NCBI GenBank assembly: GCA_949282135.1 | Contig: CASDOR010000013.1 | Coordinates: forward strand, 1 to 33,736 | Direction: 5' to 3' | Origin: an uncultured Christensenella sp. | Lineage (GTDB): Bacteria; Bacillota; Clostridia; Christensenellales; UBA1242 | Length of the DNA stretch: 33,736 nt | Part shown: piece by piece, positions 7,381 to 13,876 of the stretch | Numbering within the stretch: position 1 is the stretch's first letter | Layout of the letters: each line of letters starts with the position of its first letter | Translations under genes and position numbers: made by a program | Notes under the pieces: model-generated | Database searches by the model: none | Told to the model about the DNA's origin: nothing | What the model saw: only the letters and a program-made list of their open reading frames with translations

Positions 7381-8226
7381 ATGGAAAGAGCAAGAAAAAA
7401 TAACATATGGCTTAGTATTTTAAAGACTATTATAATCATTGCTGTTATTGTTTTGATTGTTTTTACGTCTGTGTATTTTTTGTTTAAAGAAACTCTTGGC
7501 ATAAATATTTTTACTATTTCATCTGTTCTTAAAAAAATAGAAAATCCACCTGATAACATGGTTATTGATGAGTATGATGATAAATTCATAGAAGATGCTT
7601 ATGTAAAGGTTTTTGGAAGTGATACTATTTATTGTGAAAATGAAAATGGCTATTCCTTTTCTATGTCTGCTTTAGCTGAAAGCAGGCTTACAATGGACGC
7701 TCTTAATATTAATGCTAAGGAATTTAGTGCAATGCTTAGTGTTTTTCCAGTGACAGATAATTGGTTTTATGGTGAAAATCAAGCGAGTTTAAAAGAAATT
7801 CGCTTTTTAGATTTTGAAGAGAATACTGCAAAAATAAGTGTTTTAGCAGAACTAGATTTTTCTAGCATAAAAGAGAATTTGAATAGTGGAAATGTAATTG
7901 AAGAATATATAAAAAACAAAATTCCTAACAAAATGTATTTTACAACCTATTTAAACATAACAAAAGATGGGGATGCTTTTAGTGGAAGCAGTGATAAAAT
8001 AATAGTTAATAATTTGTCTGAAAGTGAGTCAAACGAGGTATTAAGCCTTGCACGTATTATTTTTGGACTAAGTAGTGTTGAAACTCTATTTGATAGACTG
8101 ACTACTAGTTTCTTAGATTTGGCTTTTAATTCAAGTGAAGCTTTTTTCAATTCCGCTTATGAAGTTATTGGCGTCGTTTTTATTGAAAATGAAGCGGAAA
8201 TACTTCTTAGGTTAAGTAAGGTTTAA
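7381..8226 (+). CDS. membrane-anchored extracytoplasmic protein, unknown
   Basis: The 281-residue protein has a basic N-terminus (MERARKNN) and one strong membrane segment (about residues 12-36, ILKTIIIIAVIVLIVFTSVYFLF), with the rest predicted outside the cell. The outer part is of mixed helix and strand, with no cysteine pairs, catalytic motif or repeat I recognise. It stands alone between the tRNA operons with divergent and downstream tRNA genes. No other ATG is close downstream, so the start is firm despite lacking a ribosome binding site; its promoter lies just in front of the ATG. Function unknown. Confidence 0.75.
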   Translation: MERARKNNIWLSILKTIIIIAVIVLIVFTSVYFLFKETLGINIFTISSVLKKIENPPDNMVIDEYDDKFIEDAYVKVFGSDTIYCENENGYSFSMSALAESRLTMDALNINAKEFSAMLSVFPVTDNWFYGENQASLKEIRFLDFEENTAKISVLAELDFSSIKENLNSGNVIEEYIKNKIPNKMYFTTYLNITKDGDAFSGSSDKIIVNNLSESESNEVLSLARIIFGLSSVETLFDRLTTSFLDLAFNSSEAFFNSAYEVIGVVFIENEAEILLRLSKV

Positions 8227-8418
8227 AAAGTAGTGGGCTTGAAATGTTTTGTGGTGGTGTTGTTTTTTTATGTTTTAGATTTAGATATTGACGCAGTTAT
8301 TTTGTTAAAAATATGATAGGCTAGGTTAAAAGTTGAAGAGAATTAGCTTTAAATTTTTTTATAAAACAAATTAATAATAGTAAAAATTAAATTTTTTTGA
8401 AAAAGTTTTAAATAATTA

Positions 8419-8447
8419 TTGACAAATAAAATTTATGTTGGTATGAT
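8419..8447 (+). promoter_or_regulatory. strong sigma-A promoter of the tRNA-Ala/tRNA-Ile operon
   Basis: TTGACA (8419-8424), a 17-base spacer and TATGAT (8442-8447) lie 18 bases before tRNA-Ala. As no terminator is seen before 9097, this promoter should also transcribe the pseudo-tRNA units and the intact tRNA-Ile at 9018. Confidence 0.88.
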
Positions 8448-8465
8448 AATATCGTCATCAAGCTT

Positions 8466-8542
8466 GGGGGTATGGCTCAGTTGGCTAGAGCGTCTGCCTT
8501 GCACGCAGAAGGTCGTCGGTTCGACTCCGACTATCTCCACCA
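8466..8542 (+). tRNA. tRNA-Ala (UGC)
   Basis: Cloverleaf with acceptor GGGGGTA/TATCTCC (two G-U pairs), D-arm GGCTCAGTTGGCTAGAGC, anticodon TGC in CTTGCAC, T-loop TTCGACT and encoded CCA. A 9-bp hairpin (ACACAATAT/ATATTGTGT, 8544-8575) follows without a T-run and may mark processing. Confidence 0.93.
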
Positions 8543-8586
8543 ACACAATATAATCTATAAGATTGATATTGTGTACATAAAACTAA

Positions 8587-8751
8587 TGGAATGTAGCTCA
8601 GTCGGGGAGAAGCACCACCCTGTCTCCTAAGCGGAGCGAACTTTGGTCGCACGAAGGCTATCTTGACGCGGCGATTCTAAGGTGGGGGAAACCTTATCTA
8701 GGGTGGGACAAAAAATTGATAGACAAAGAAAAGTCTATAAAACTAAAATAA
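8587..8751 (+). repeat. 165-bp unit 1: tRNA-Ile 5' half plus structured insert
   Basis: The unit starts with a tRNA-Ile 5' half (TGGAATGTAGCTCAGTCGG...CACCACCCTG, with one extra base and changes in the D-loop). After CTG of the anticodon loop it departs into about 55 bases of hairpin-rich DNA, returns to TAAGGTGGGGG (the 3' side of the anticodon stem), then ends with TCTAGGGTGGGAC and a small ATAGAC/GTCTAT hairpin. No functional tRNA can form. A nearly identical unit follows directly. Confidence 0.8.
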
Positions 8752-8916
8752 TGGAATGTAGCTCAGTCGGTTAGAGCACCACCCTGCTGTCCGAGCAAAG
8801 CGAACGCCAATCGCACGAAGGCTATCTTGACGCGGCGATTCTAAGGTGGGGGGGAACCTTATCTAGGGTGGGACAAAAAATTAATAGACAAAGAAAAGTC
8901 TATAAAACTAAAATAA
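8752..8916 (+). repeat. 165-bp unit 2: tRNA-Ile 5' half plus structured insert
   Basis: Same architecture and length as unit 1. The two are almost identical except for a block just after CACCACCCTG, where about 13 of 24 positions differ without any length change, although a GCGA/TCGC stem inside the block is kept in both. The tRNA 5' half is intact here (GGTTAGAGC D-arm). Confidence 0.8.
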
Positions 8917-8956
8917 TGGAATGTAGCTCAGTCGGTTAGAGCACCACCCTGATAAG
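8917..8956 (+). pseudogene. 5' half of interrupted tRNA-Ile(GAU), attL
   Basis: TGGAATG acceptor strand, D-arm and anticodon arm up to CCTGATAAG, after which the sequence changes to AAAAAATTTAGGG. Joined to the 3' half at 13526-13562 it yields a 77-base tRNA-Ile(GAU) with a perfect 7-bp acceptor stem (TGGAATG/CATTCCA). The break is at the anticodon loop. Confidence 0.8.
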
Positions 8957-9017
8957 AAAAAATTTAGGGTTTGGAGACAGTGACCGGGCTCCACTCATCC
9001 CGAGAAAAACTTAATAT

Positions 9018-9094
9018 AGGATTGTAGCTCAGTCGGTTAGAGCACCACCCTGATAAGGTGGGGGTCGGTGGTTCGAGTCCACTCAATCCTACCA
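9018..9094 (+). tRNA. tRNA-Ile (GAU), intact, probably element-borne
   Basis: Complete cloverleaf: acceptor AGGATTG/CAATCCT, D-arm GCTCAGTCGGTTAGAGC, anticodon GAT in CTGATAA, T-loop TTCGAGT, discriminator A and encoded CCA. The body equals the interrupted host tRNA-Ile apart from the acceptor stem, where compensating changes keep all pairs. It lies within the element and would be transcribed from the tRNA-Ala promoter. Confidence 0.93.
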
Positions 9095-9096
9095 CT

Positions 9097-9125
9097 AAAA
9101 CCCCGATAAAATCGGGGTTTTTATT
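9097..9125 (+). terminator. terminator after tRNA-Ile
   Basis: AAAACCCCGAT and ATCGGGGTTTT form a strong hairpin followed by T's, directly after the CCA end of tRNA-Ile. Confidence 0.92.
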
Positions 9126-9145
9126 ATGCTTTTATAACTAATTTT

Positions 9146-9296
9146 TTGACATCAATTACTGCATTTTTTGACATCAAATATTTTTCTATTAAATTTAACC
9201 AATAAAAAAGACCGAAAGTGTGAAATTTTTACTTTCGGTCTAATTCTATCTAAAACTATCTAAAAATGTGTTATTTGATGTCAAAACTGATGTCAA
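9146..9296. promoter_or_regulatory. left arm-type integrase sites (four TTGACATCAA-like)
   Basis: TTGACATCAA occurs at 9146-9155 and 9168-9177, and the same motif inverted at 9275-9284 (TTGATGTCAA) and 9287-9296 (CTGATGTCAA). The same motif occurs four times near the right end. Distal paired repeats at both ends are the expected arm-binding sites of lambda/Tn916-type integrases, which bind them with their N-terminal domain. Confidence 0.7.
9209..9241 (-). terminator. terminator of the int-xis operon
   Basis: AGACCGAAAGT and ACTTTCGGTCT (11-bp stem) flank an 11-base loop, about 60 bases beyond the integrase stop codon. A-rich and T-rich flanks make it possibly bidirectional. Confidence 0.75.
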
Positions 9297-9299
9297 ACT

Positions 9300-10631
9300 T
9301 TACATCTCAAAATCTCTATTTCTTTTCCGTCTGGCTTGCTTCTCTTTGAGTAGTCTTTCAAGTTCGTCGTCAAGTTCGTCATCTTCCATATCTTTTGGAC
9401 TTATTTTACTTTCTTCCACTTTGAAATTCTTGTTTATCACATCTGTTGCCTTTTGAAAGTAAGATTTGTCAACTGAATTATATGTTGTGATTGTTGTCTT
9501 GACCGACTTGTGTCCTAAGAGTGCTTGAATAACTTTTGGATTTTGGTCTGCTTCAAATAACATATTTGAAAAAGTATGTCTTAATGTGTGGAAATGAATA
9601 TTATATTTATCAAGTCCATATTTTTCAAGAAATCTATAAAAGATTTTCTTTGTTCCGTAGTATGTTCTAACAGTGCCATCGTTATTGCAAAACACAAGAG
9701 AATTTTCGCTTGTGAGATTGATGTTGTGTTCATATCCATTGATGTCCTGACTTATTTTGTAATCTTGCAAAGTTTGAATTAAAAGGTCGGGCATAGGCAC
9801 AACTCTTTTTGAGCAAGTTGTCTTTGTGTCGCTGATAACTGTTTTTCGTTCTATAACTTTTCCATTGCTATCAAACTTAGGCACAACTGTTATGGCACGC
9901 TCGACATTTATTGTTTTATTTTGAAAGTCAATATCCTTCCAACGAAGTGCAAGAGTTTCGCCCGTTCGCAAACCTGCAAGCATCATACAAAGGCATAGTG
10001 GCTTTAAAAAAGTATGCTCATTTAGACAAGTTAAAAACTTATCTCTTATTTCTGGCGGTAGTGCTTTATATCTATTTTCACTGTCATAAATTTTTCTTTC
10101 ATTGCTTTTAACTTTTGTTAAATGTGTTGGATTGTTCGCCACAAAACCGTGCTCAACAGCATAGTCAAAAAATTGATTGAAAACAACTTTTGTTTTTCTA
10201 ACAACATCTAAACTGAAACCATCATCAATCATTTGGTTAAGAATTTTTTGTATTATAATAGGCGTTATTTCATCAATTTTCATATTACCAATTTTAGGTT
10301 CAATATGCAATTTATATTTACTGTAAACACCTTCAAAAGTTCGTGGCGAAACTTGATTTTTCTTAAAAACTAACAACCACTCGTTCATCAATTCCGCAAG
10401 ATTGTTTTTGTCAACATATTCAAAATTTTGATTTTCAATTCGGTTGGTCAAGGCCACAAGTTTATCAGCAACTTCCATTCTTGTTTTGCCATAAATAAAT
10501 TTTCTTTTGACTTTGCCATTCTCATCATAACCGACAGTTGCAGCGCCAACCCATCTTCCATCTTTTCTTTGAAATATACTGCCTTCTTTATTTCCACGGC
10601 GAGTTTTTGATAAAACTTTTTTCTTAGCCAT
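9300..10631 (-). CDS. int: tyrosine recombinase / site-specific integrase
   Basis: ATG 10631 (MAKKKVLSK) is preferred: GAGGTG lies upstream, and the ATG overlaps the stop of the preceding gene; an earlier start at 10652 has no site. The 443-residue protein has an N-terminal arm-binding domain (EGSIFQRKDGRWVGAATVGYDENGK..., residues 16-65), a core-binding SAM-like domain (about 75-170) and a catalytic domain with the full tyrosine-recombinase set: Arg222 (AGLRTGE), His348 and Arg351 (HTLRH), His374 (LLGH) and nucleophile Tyr384 (TTYNSV). It cuts and rejoins DNA at att sites for integration and, with the partner encoded upstream, excision. It is the last gene before the left end, the classic position. 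Confidence 0.95.
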   Translation of the reverse strand: MAKKKVLSKTRRGNKEGSIFQRKDGRWVGAATVGYDENGKVKRKFIYGKTRMEVADKLVALTNRIENQNFEYVDKNNLAELMNEWLLVFKKNQVSPRTFEGVYSKYKLHIEPKIGNMKIDEITPIIIQKILNQMIDDGFSLDVVRKTKVVFNQFFDYAVEHGFVANNPTHLTKVKSNERKIYDSENRYKALPPEIRDKFLTCLNEHTFLKPLCLCMMLAGLRTGETLALRWKDIDFQNKTINVERAITVVPKFDSNGKVIERKTVISDTKTTCSKRVVPMPDLLIQTLQDYKISQDINGYEHNINLTSENSLVFCNNDGTVRTYYGTKKIFYRFLEKYGLDKYNIHFHTLRHTFSNMLFEADQNPKVIQALLGHKSVKTTITTYNSVDKSYFQKATDVINKNFKVEESKISPKDMEDDELDDELERLLKEKQARRKRNRDFEM

Positions 10632-10878
10632 TTTGCACCTCACTTTGAGCATTGTTGAGTGTTAGCCAAGTGACAAAATTTAGCACACTTACAACTTGTC
10701 TTTTCCCGACTTTTGTTGTTGGAAAAGTTTTGCTTCGCATAAGGTTTCGCACATTATCTCTGCCAAGTCCAGTGATTTTTATAAGGTCCTCACAGTCTAA
10801 AAAATCCTTGCCATATTTTAAAGAAATTCTATTCACTTCGCTTTGTATAAGTTCGTTCAAATTGATTGTATTTTGCAT
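10624..10878 (-). CDS. excisionase-like / HTH_17 DNA-binding protein
   Basis: The 84-residue protein has an excellent ribosome binding site (AGGAGGACTCAAATG). Residues 29-72 (CEDLIKITGLGRDNVRNLMRSKTFPTTKVGKRQVVSVLNFVTWL) match the MerR-like winged helix of excisionases and HTH_17 proteins. Its stop codon overlaps the integrase start (ATGGCTAA), so the two are translationally coupled. It most likely directs the integrase towards excision or regulates it. A plain transcription regulator cannot be excluded. Confidence 0.75.
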   Translation of the reverse strand: MQNTINLNELIQSEVNRISLKYGKDFLDCEDLIKITGLGRDNVRNLMRSKTFPTTKVGKRQVVSVLNFVTWLTLNNAQSEVQNG

Positions 10879-11580
10879 TTGAGTCCTCCTGAAAATTAAA
10901 ATTTCTTTTCTATTCTTAAATAAAGGTTTCCTATATTTCTTCTCTATTTCTAATTTTCTATTTGATTTTTTAAACTATGATTTTAATCACAAAAAGGCAA
11001 AGTGGGTGTCCCACTTGTGCAAAAAGTGAAATGAATCAAAAATGAAACATTGAGATTTTGGGGTGAGTCAAAAAAGTCCTTTATTTATAAGGCTTTTAGG
11101 GCTCTCCAACAAAATTTTGATTCCATTTCTTATCCTGCTTCTTCTAAATTCTCTTAAAAATCTCAACATCTTGACAAATTTTCAATATTCTTCTCCTTTT
11201 AGTTTTAGATTTTGAGTTTAAAATTAATTTTACATTTCACACCTCCTTTTAAATGATTCTACTATTATCGCGTTATCACCATTTGATAATGCGAGAAAAT
11301 TTAATAAGAAAAAAATATCTCTGCTTCTGCAAAGATATTAGTCTCTCTACTTATATAACTACATAAAATCTAAAATCGTTAACCTATTTTTAGTGATTTT
11401 TTCAAAAAAAAGTTTTAATATTTCTCAACTTTTACATAAGAATTAAGTTATCCCTATATTTATATAACTACATAAAAGTTTAATTCGTGGGGTCATTTTG
11501 AGCAATTTTATTAAAAATAATTTAAAAAAATTTTTACGCAACAAAAAAAGAAGTGATTAAACTCACTCCTTTCAAAATCT
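10879..11580. promoter_or_regulatory. 700-bp regulatory interval with repeats, no gene
   Basis: No convincing coding frame is present. It holds a palindrome-like site TCGCGTTATC / GATAATGCGA (11268-11294, 7-base spacer), a perfect hairpin AAGTGGG-TGT-CCCACTT (11000-11016), and an 18-base direct repeat TTATATAACTACATAAAA at 11351-11368 and 11460-11477 within a longer imperfect duplication of about 110 bp. These could be operators or a compact origin-like or control region. No target protein is identified. Confidence 0.4.
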
Positions 11581-12012
11581 TTATAAAGCAAGCAAATGGT
11601 CAGTGGATACTTGTAAATTCCTCGCTATCTTTTGAATTATGTTTATATCTGGAACTTGTCCTTTACGCCATTTATATGCACAAGAAAGACTGATACCAAC
11701 TCTTCTGCAAAATTCATTATAACCAATATGCTTTGCTTTTAATAATTCTTGAAATCTTTTAACAAACTTGTCTTTGTTATAAACTCTTTCATAGTCAACA
11801 AAAACATATTCATTTTTTACCCCTAAGATATAGTCAACGGAGCAATGAAAAAAGTTAACAAATTTTAAAACATTATTTATTCTTGCTATTCCCACATTGT
11901 TTAAATAATCGCTGATACGACCTGCTGACATATCAATTTTGCGAGCCAAATCTGCATTTGAAATGTTGTCTTTCATCATCAAAGACAGTAGTCTTGAATT
12001 AAAGTTTTCCAT
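11581..12012 (-). CDS. double-XRE-domain transcription regulator (gene 2)
   Basis: The 143-residue protein contains two Cro/CI-type helix-turn-helix domains in tandem: residues 5-63 (ISNADLARKIDMSAGRISDYLNN, ending CSVDYILGV) and 83-143 (IGYNEFCRRVGISLSCAYKWRKG, ending VSTDHLLAL). No peptidase or ligand domain is attached. It starts 9 bases after the stop of gene 12022-12438, with GGTGAG upstream, so both are in one operon. It is probably an element-encoded repressor or antirepressor of the pair controlling the integration module and the divergent SLOG gene. Confidence 0.8.
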   Translation of the reverse strand: MENFNSRLLSLMMKDNISNADLARKIDMSAGRISDYLNNVGIARINNVLKFVNFFHCSVDYILGVKNEYVFVDYERVYNKDKFVKRFQELLKAKHIGYNEFCRRVGISLSCAYKWRKGQVPDINIIQKIARNLQVSTDHLLAL

Positions 12013-12021
12013 ATCTCACCA

Positions 12022-12438
12022 CTACAAAAGCAAATCGTCTATTGAGCATTTTAAATAGTTTGCAATATCTACTAATTTGTCTAACCTTGGATATACGCCA
12101 CGATTCCACCTTACAAAGTTAGTTTCTCCCATTTTTAAATCCCTAGCCATTTGCTTCATTGAAATTTTTTCATTGTGGATAATCTCACGAAGATTTTTAT
12201 TGAAATTGATATTTTCAATATCATATTCTTTGAATGAATTTTTGTCTGAAAAGCCAAGTAAATAATCAATGGAAACTTTCAAATAATTTGCAAGTTTCAT
12301 TAGAGATTTTAGGGACGGATTTTCTTGTGAAAAGTTATAAATGGTTTTATCTCCAAATATTTTTGAATTTTCTATATCTCTTATAGACAAATTTTGTTCT
12401 TCCAAAACTTCTAATATTGCTTCGTAAATTTTTGACAT
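12022..12438 (-). CDS. double-XRE-domain transcription regulator (gene 1)
   Basis: The 138-residue protein also has two XRE-like helix-turn-helix domains: residues 8-62 (LSIRDIENSKIFGDKTIYNFSQENP, ending VSIDYLLGF) and 79-138 (ISMKQMARDLKMGETNFVRWNRG, ending CSIDDLLL). The first domain has a less standard turn. The architecture matches the next gene, suggesting an old duplication of a two-domain regulator. It is divergent from the SLOG gene, and the shared intergenic region contains a perfect inverted pair of 10-base sites. Confidence 0.8.
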   Translation of the reverse strand: MSKIYEAILEVLEEQNLSIRDIENSKIFGDKTIYNFSQENPSLKSLMKLANYLKVSIDYLLGFSDKNSFKEYDIENINFNKNLREIIHNEKISMKQMARDLKMGETNFVRWNRGVYPRLDKLVDIANYLKCSIDDLLL

Positions 12439-12487
12439 AATTTATACCTATTTGCTTTCTATAAAAAATTTATAACAAGATTATGAG

Positions 12488-12545
12488 CCAAAACAGTTGA
12501 TTTCGTTAAAGTGTATGCGATATAATAAGACAAATACTGTTTTGG
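12488..12545 (+). promoter_or_regulatory. SLOG promoter bracketed by inverted operator sites
   Basis: TTGATT (12497-12502), an 18-base spacer and TATAAT (12521-12526) form a plus-strand promoter. The perfect inverted repeat CCAAAACAGT (12488-12497) and ACTGTTTTGG (12536-12545) brackets it: one arm abuts the -35, the other covers the start-site region. This is the layout of a paired repressor operator, with the adjacent XRE proteins as natural candidates. Confidence 0.65.
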
Positions 12546-12569
12546 AGCACAGTTATAAAGGTTTAAATT

Positions 12570-13088
12570 ATGAAATTTGAAATAATTAAAGAACGAACAA
12601 TTTGTTTAACAGGGCATCGCCCAAAATCTCTTCCTTGGGGATATGATGAAAACAGAGAGAGTTGTTTAAGATTTAAGGAAGAAGTGAGAAAGGTTTTTGT
12701 TGGTGCAATAGAGTTTGGCATAACAACATTTTTGACGGGTATGGCGGAAGGCTTTGATACGATTGGAGCAGAGATTTTGCTTGAATTAAGAAAAAAACAC
12801 AACATCGAAGTTGTTGCTGTTGTGCCTTGTGTTGGACAGGAACTGAAATGGAAACCTGACCAACAAATAAGATATAAAAATATTTTAAAAAGGTGTGATG
12901 ATGTTATCACATTGTCGGACCATTACACACCGACTTGTATGAACGACCGAAATAAGTATATGGTAGACCATTCTTCCATTTGTATTGCTTGTTGGAATGG
13001 CAAACCAAGCGGAACAGGAAACACCGTTCGCTTTGCAAAACAAAATGGAAATAGAGTGCGAGTTATCAACCCCGAAAATTTTAGATAA
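12570..13088 (+). CDS. SLOG-superfamily DUF1273/YpsA-like protein
   Basis: The 172-residue protein is full length for the DUF1273 (YpsA) group. Diagnostic parts are the N-terminal TGHRPKSLPWGY, the loop GMAEGFDTIGAE (residues ~51-62), strand EVVAVVPCVGQELKWK, then RCDDVITLSDHYTPTCMNDRNKYMVDHS and the C-terminal CWNGKPSGTGNTV nucleotide/sugar-binding loop. SLOG proteins have a Rossmann-like fold that binds nucleotide derivatives; the biochemical role of DUF1273 members is not settled. It is the only cargo-type gene of the element, transcribed away from the regulators under its own regulated promoter and ended by a terminator. Confidence 0.85.
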   Translation: MKFEIIKERTICLTGHRPKSLPWGYDENRESCLRFKEEVRKVFVGAIEFGITTFLTGMAEGFDTIGAEILLELRKKHNIEVVAVVPCVGQELKWKPDQQIRYKNILKRCDDVITLSDHYTPTCMNDRNKYMVDHSSICIACWNGKPSGTGNTVRFAKQNGNRVRVINPENFR

Positions 13089-13169
13089 CCAAAAGAAAAC
13101 TTTTCTTTATTTTAATTTCTTTTAAAAGTATCTTTCAACACAAACAAAGAAATAATAATAAATTATATA

Positions 13170-13213
13170 AAAAAAGAGTGTTATCAGCGTTTTGCTTTTA
13201 ACACTCTTTTTTT
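13170..13213 (+). terminator. terminator after the SLOG gene
   Basis: AAAAAGAGTGTTA and TAACACTCTTTTT form a 13-bp stem with a 15-base loop and T-run. It is symmetrical enough to act on both strands. Confidence 0.88.
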
Positions 13214-13369
13214 CTTTTGTCAAGTATAAAAATAAACTTTAATATTTGACATAGCTTTACTCCAAAAAGAGTATAACATAATTCAATCTGTTTTGTATTG
13301 ATTTTTTTATTTTTTTCTAAAACAATTTTAACAGCCCTGTATAGTTTTAGGCAGTTTTAGATGTATAAA

Positions 13370-13433
13370 TAGACATCAAAAAAGAACATTTGATGTCAAC
13401 TGATGTCAAGCAACCAAAAATGTTTGACATCAA
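13370..13433. promoter_or_regulatory. right arm-type integrase sites (four)
   Basis: TAGACATCAA (13370-13379), TTGATGTCAA (13390-13399), CTGATGTCAA (13400-13409) and TTGACATCAA (13424-13433). The adjacent pair 13390-13409 reproduces the pair at 9275-9296 in the left arm, including the T/C difference. Confidence 0.7.
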
Positions 13434-13516
13434 TTTTGTTTTCAAAGTGTCTAAATTTCTTTATTTATAATGCTTCTATAAATCAACTTTTACACCATAC
13501 TAAAAACATACACTTT

Positions 13517-13562
13517 CCTGATAAGGTGGGGGTCGGTGGTTCGAGTCCACTCATTCCAACCA
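13517..13562 (+). pseudogene. 3' half of interrupted tRNA-Ile(GAU), attR
   Basis: CCTGATAAGGTGGGGG, variable loop, T-arm GGTGG-TTCGAGT-CCACT, acceptor strand CATTCCA, discriminator A and CCA. It lacks a 5' half. The acceptor strand pairs perfectly with TGGAATG at 8917, but mismatches twice with AGGATTG of the intact tRNA at 9018. Confidence 0.85.
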
Positions 13563-13591
13563 GACTAAGTGGCAAAGATCATTTAGGGGAG

Positions 13592-13628
13592 ACAGCCTAG
13601 CACTTGTGCGTAGGGCTGTTATTTTTTT
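13592..13628 (+). terminator. original terminator of the interrupted tRNA operon
   Basis: ACAGCCTAGCAC and GTGCGTAGGGCTGT pair with small bulges, followed by TATTTTTTTG, 30 bases after the CCA of the tRNA 3' half. Confidence 0.8.
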
Positions 13629-13672
13629 GCTATTGTTTTGCTAGGGCAATGGAGTTTGTATATATGTTTATT

Positions 13673-13718
13673 ATTTTATAATTTTTTTGATCTCAATTTT
13701 ATAATTTTTTTGATCTCA
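13673..13718. repeat. perfect 23-bp tandem duplication
   Basis: Two identical 23-bp copies (ATTTTATAA, T-run, GATCTCA) lie head to tail at 13673-13695 and 13696-13718 in the spacer before the glycosyltransferase. Nothing else is seen in 13629-13876. Confidence 0.85.
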
Positions 13719-13876
13719 TTATTGGTAAAATTATTAAGGTAATTTAATTTTTTCTTTGTCAAATTTTTTATTTTTTTATCAAAGTTTAAAATTTGATTTA
13801 CTCATGGGGTTTTAGTGGGTATAATACAATTGATTGTTGTTATAAAGAAAAGAGATTTATGCGAAGGAGAATTTCT

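Larger units (their letters stand above)
8957..13525. mobile_element. ~4.57-kb tyrosine-recombinase element inserted in tRNA-Ile
   Basis: The ends are the shared 9-mer CCTGATAAG at 8948-8956 and 13517-13525, containing the 7-base anticodon loop CTGATAA. The host side of each junction is the tRNA anticodon stem (CCACC / GGTGG), and the element side carries TTTC / GAAA. Inside are a replacement tRNA-Ile with terminator, integrase, excisionase-like protein, two double-XRE regulators and a SLOG/DUF1273 protein. TTGACATCAA-type arm sites lie near both ends. I see no replication, mobilisation or packaging gene, so transfer would need a helper. The alternative that attL is the intact tRNA at 9018-9094, sharing a 37-bp match with attR, is discussed in the findings. 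Confidence 0.75.

Noticed and set aside
8690..8706. AGGGTGGGAC in the 165-bp units as a T-box sequence
   Set aside because: It matches only the first part of the T-box consensus. There is no specifier stem, no antiterminator/terminator pair and no downstream synthetase or amino-acid gene. Pairing with CCACCCT upstream explains it better.
9018..9094. Intact tRNA-Ile as the attL site, given its 37-bp match with the right end
   Set aside because: Its 5' acceptor strand AGGATTG mismatches the right-end strand CATTCCA at two positions, whereas the half tRNA at 8917 pairs perfectly and shows the expected core switch. The 37-bp match is explained by both being tRNA-Ile bodies. Kept as second choice.
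11040..11220. Short minus-strand frames with GGAG-like sites (about 13 codons each) upstream of the excisionase-like gene
   Set aside because: They are too short, unrelated to any family and not clearly followed by attenuation structures.
13403..13600. 65-residue frame across the right end of the element
   Set aside because: It has no ribosome binding site and reads through the tRNA 3' half and arm sites, so it is a chance frame.
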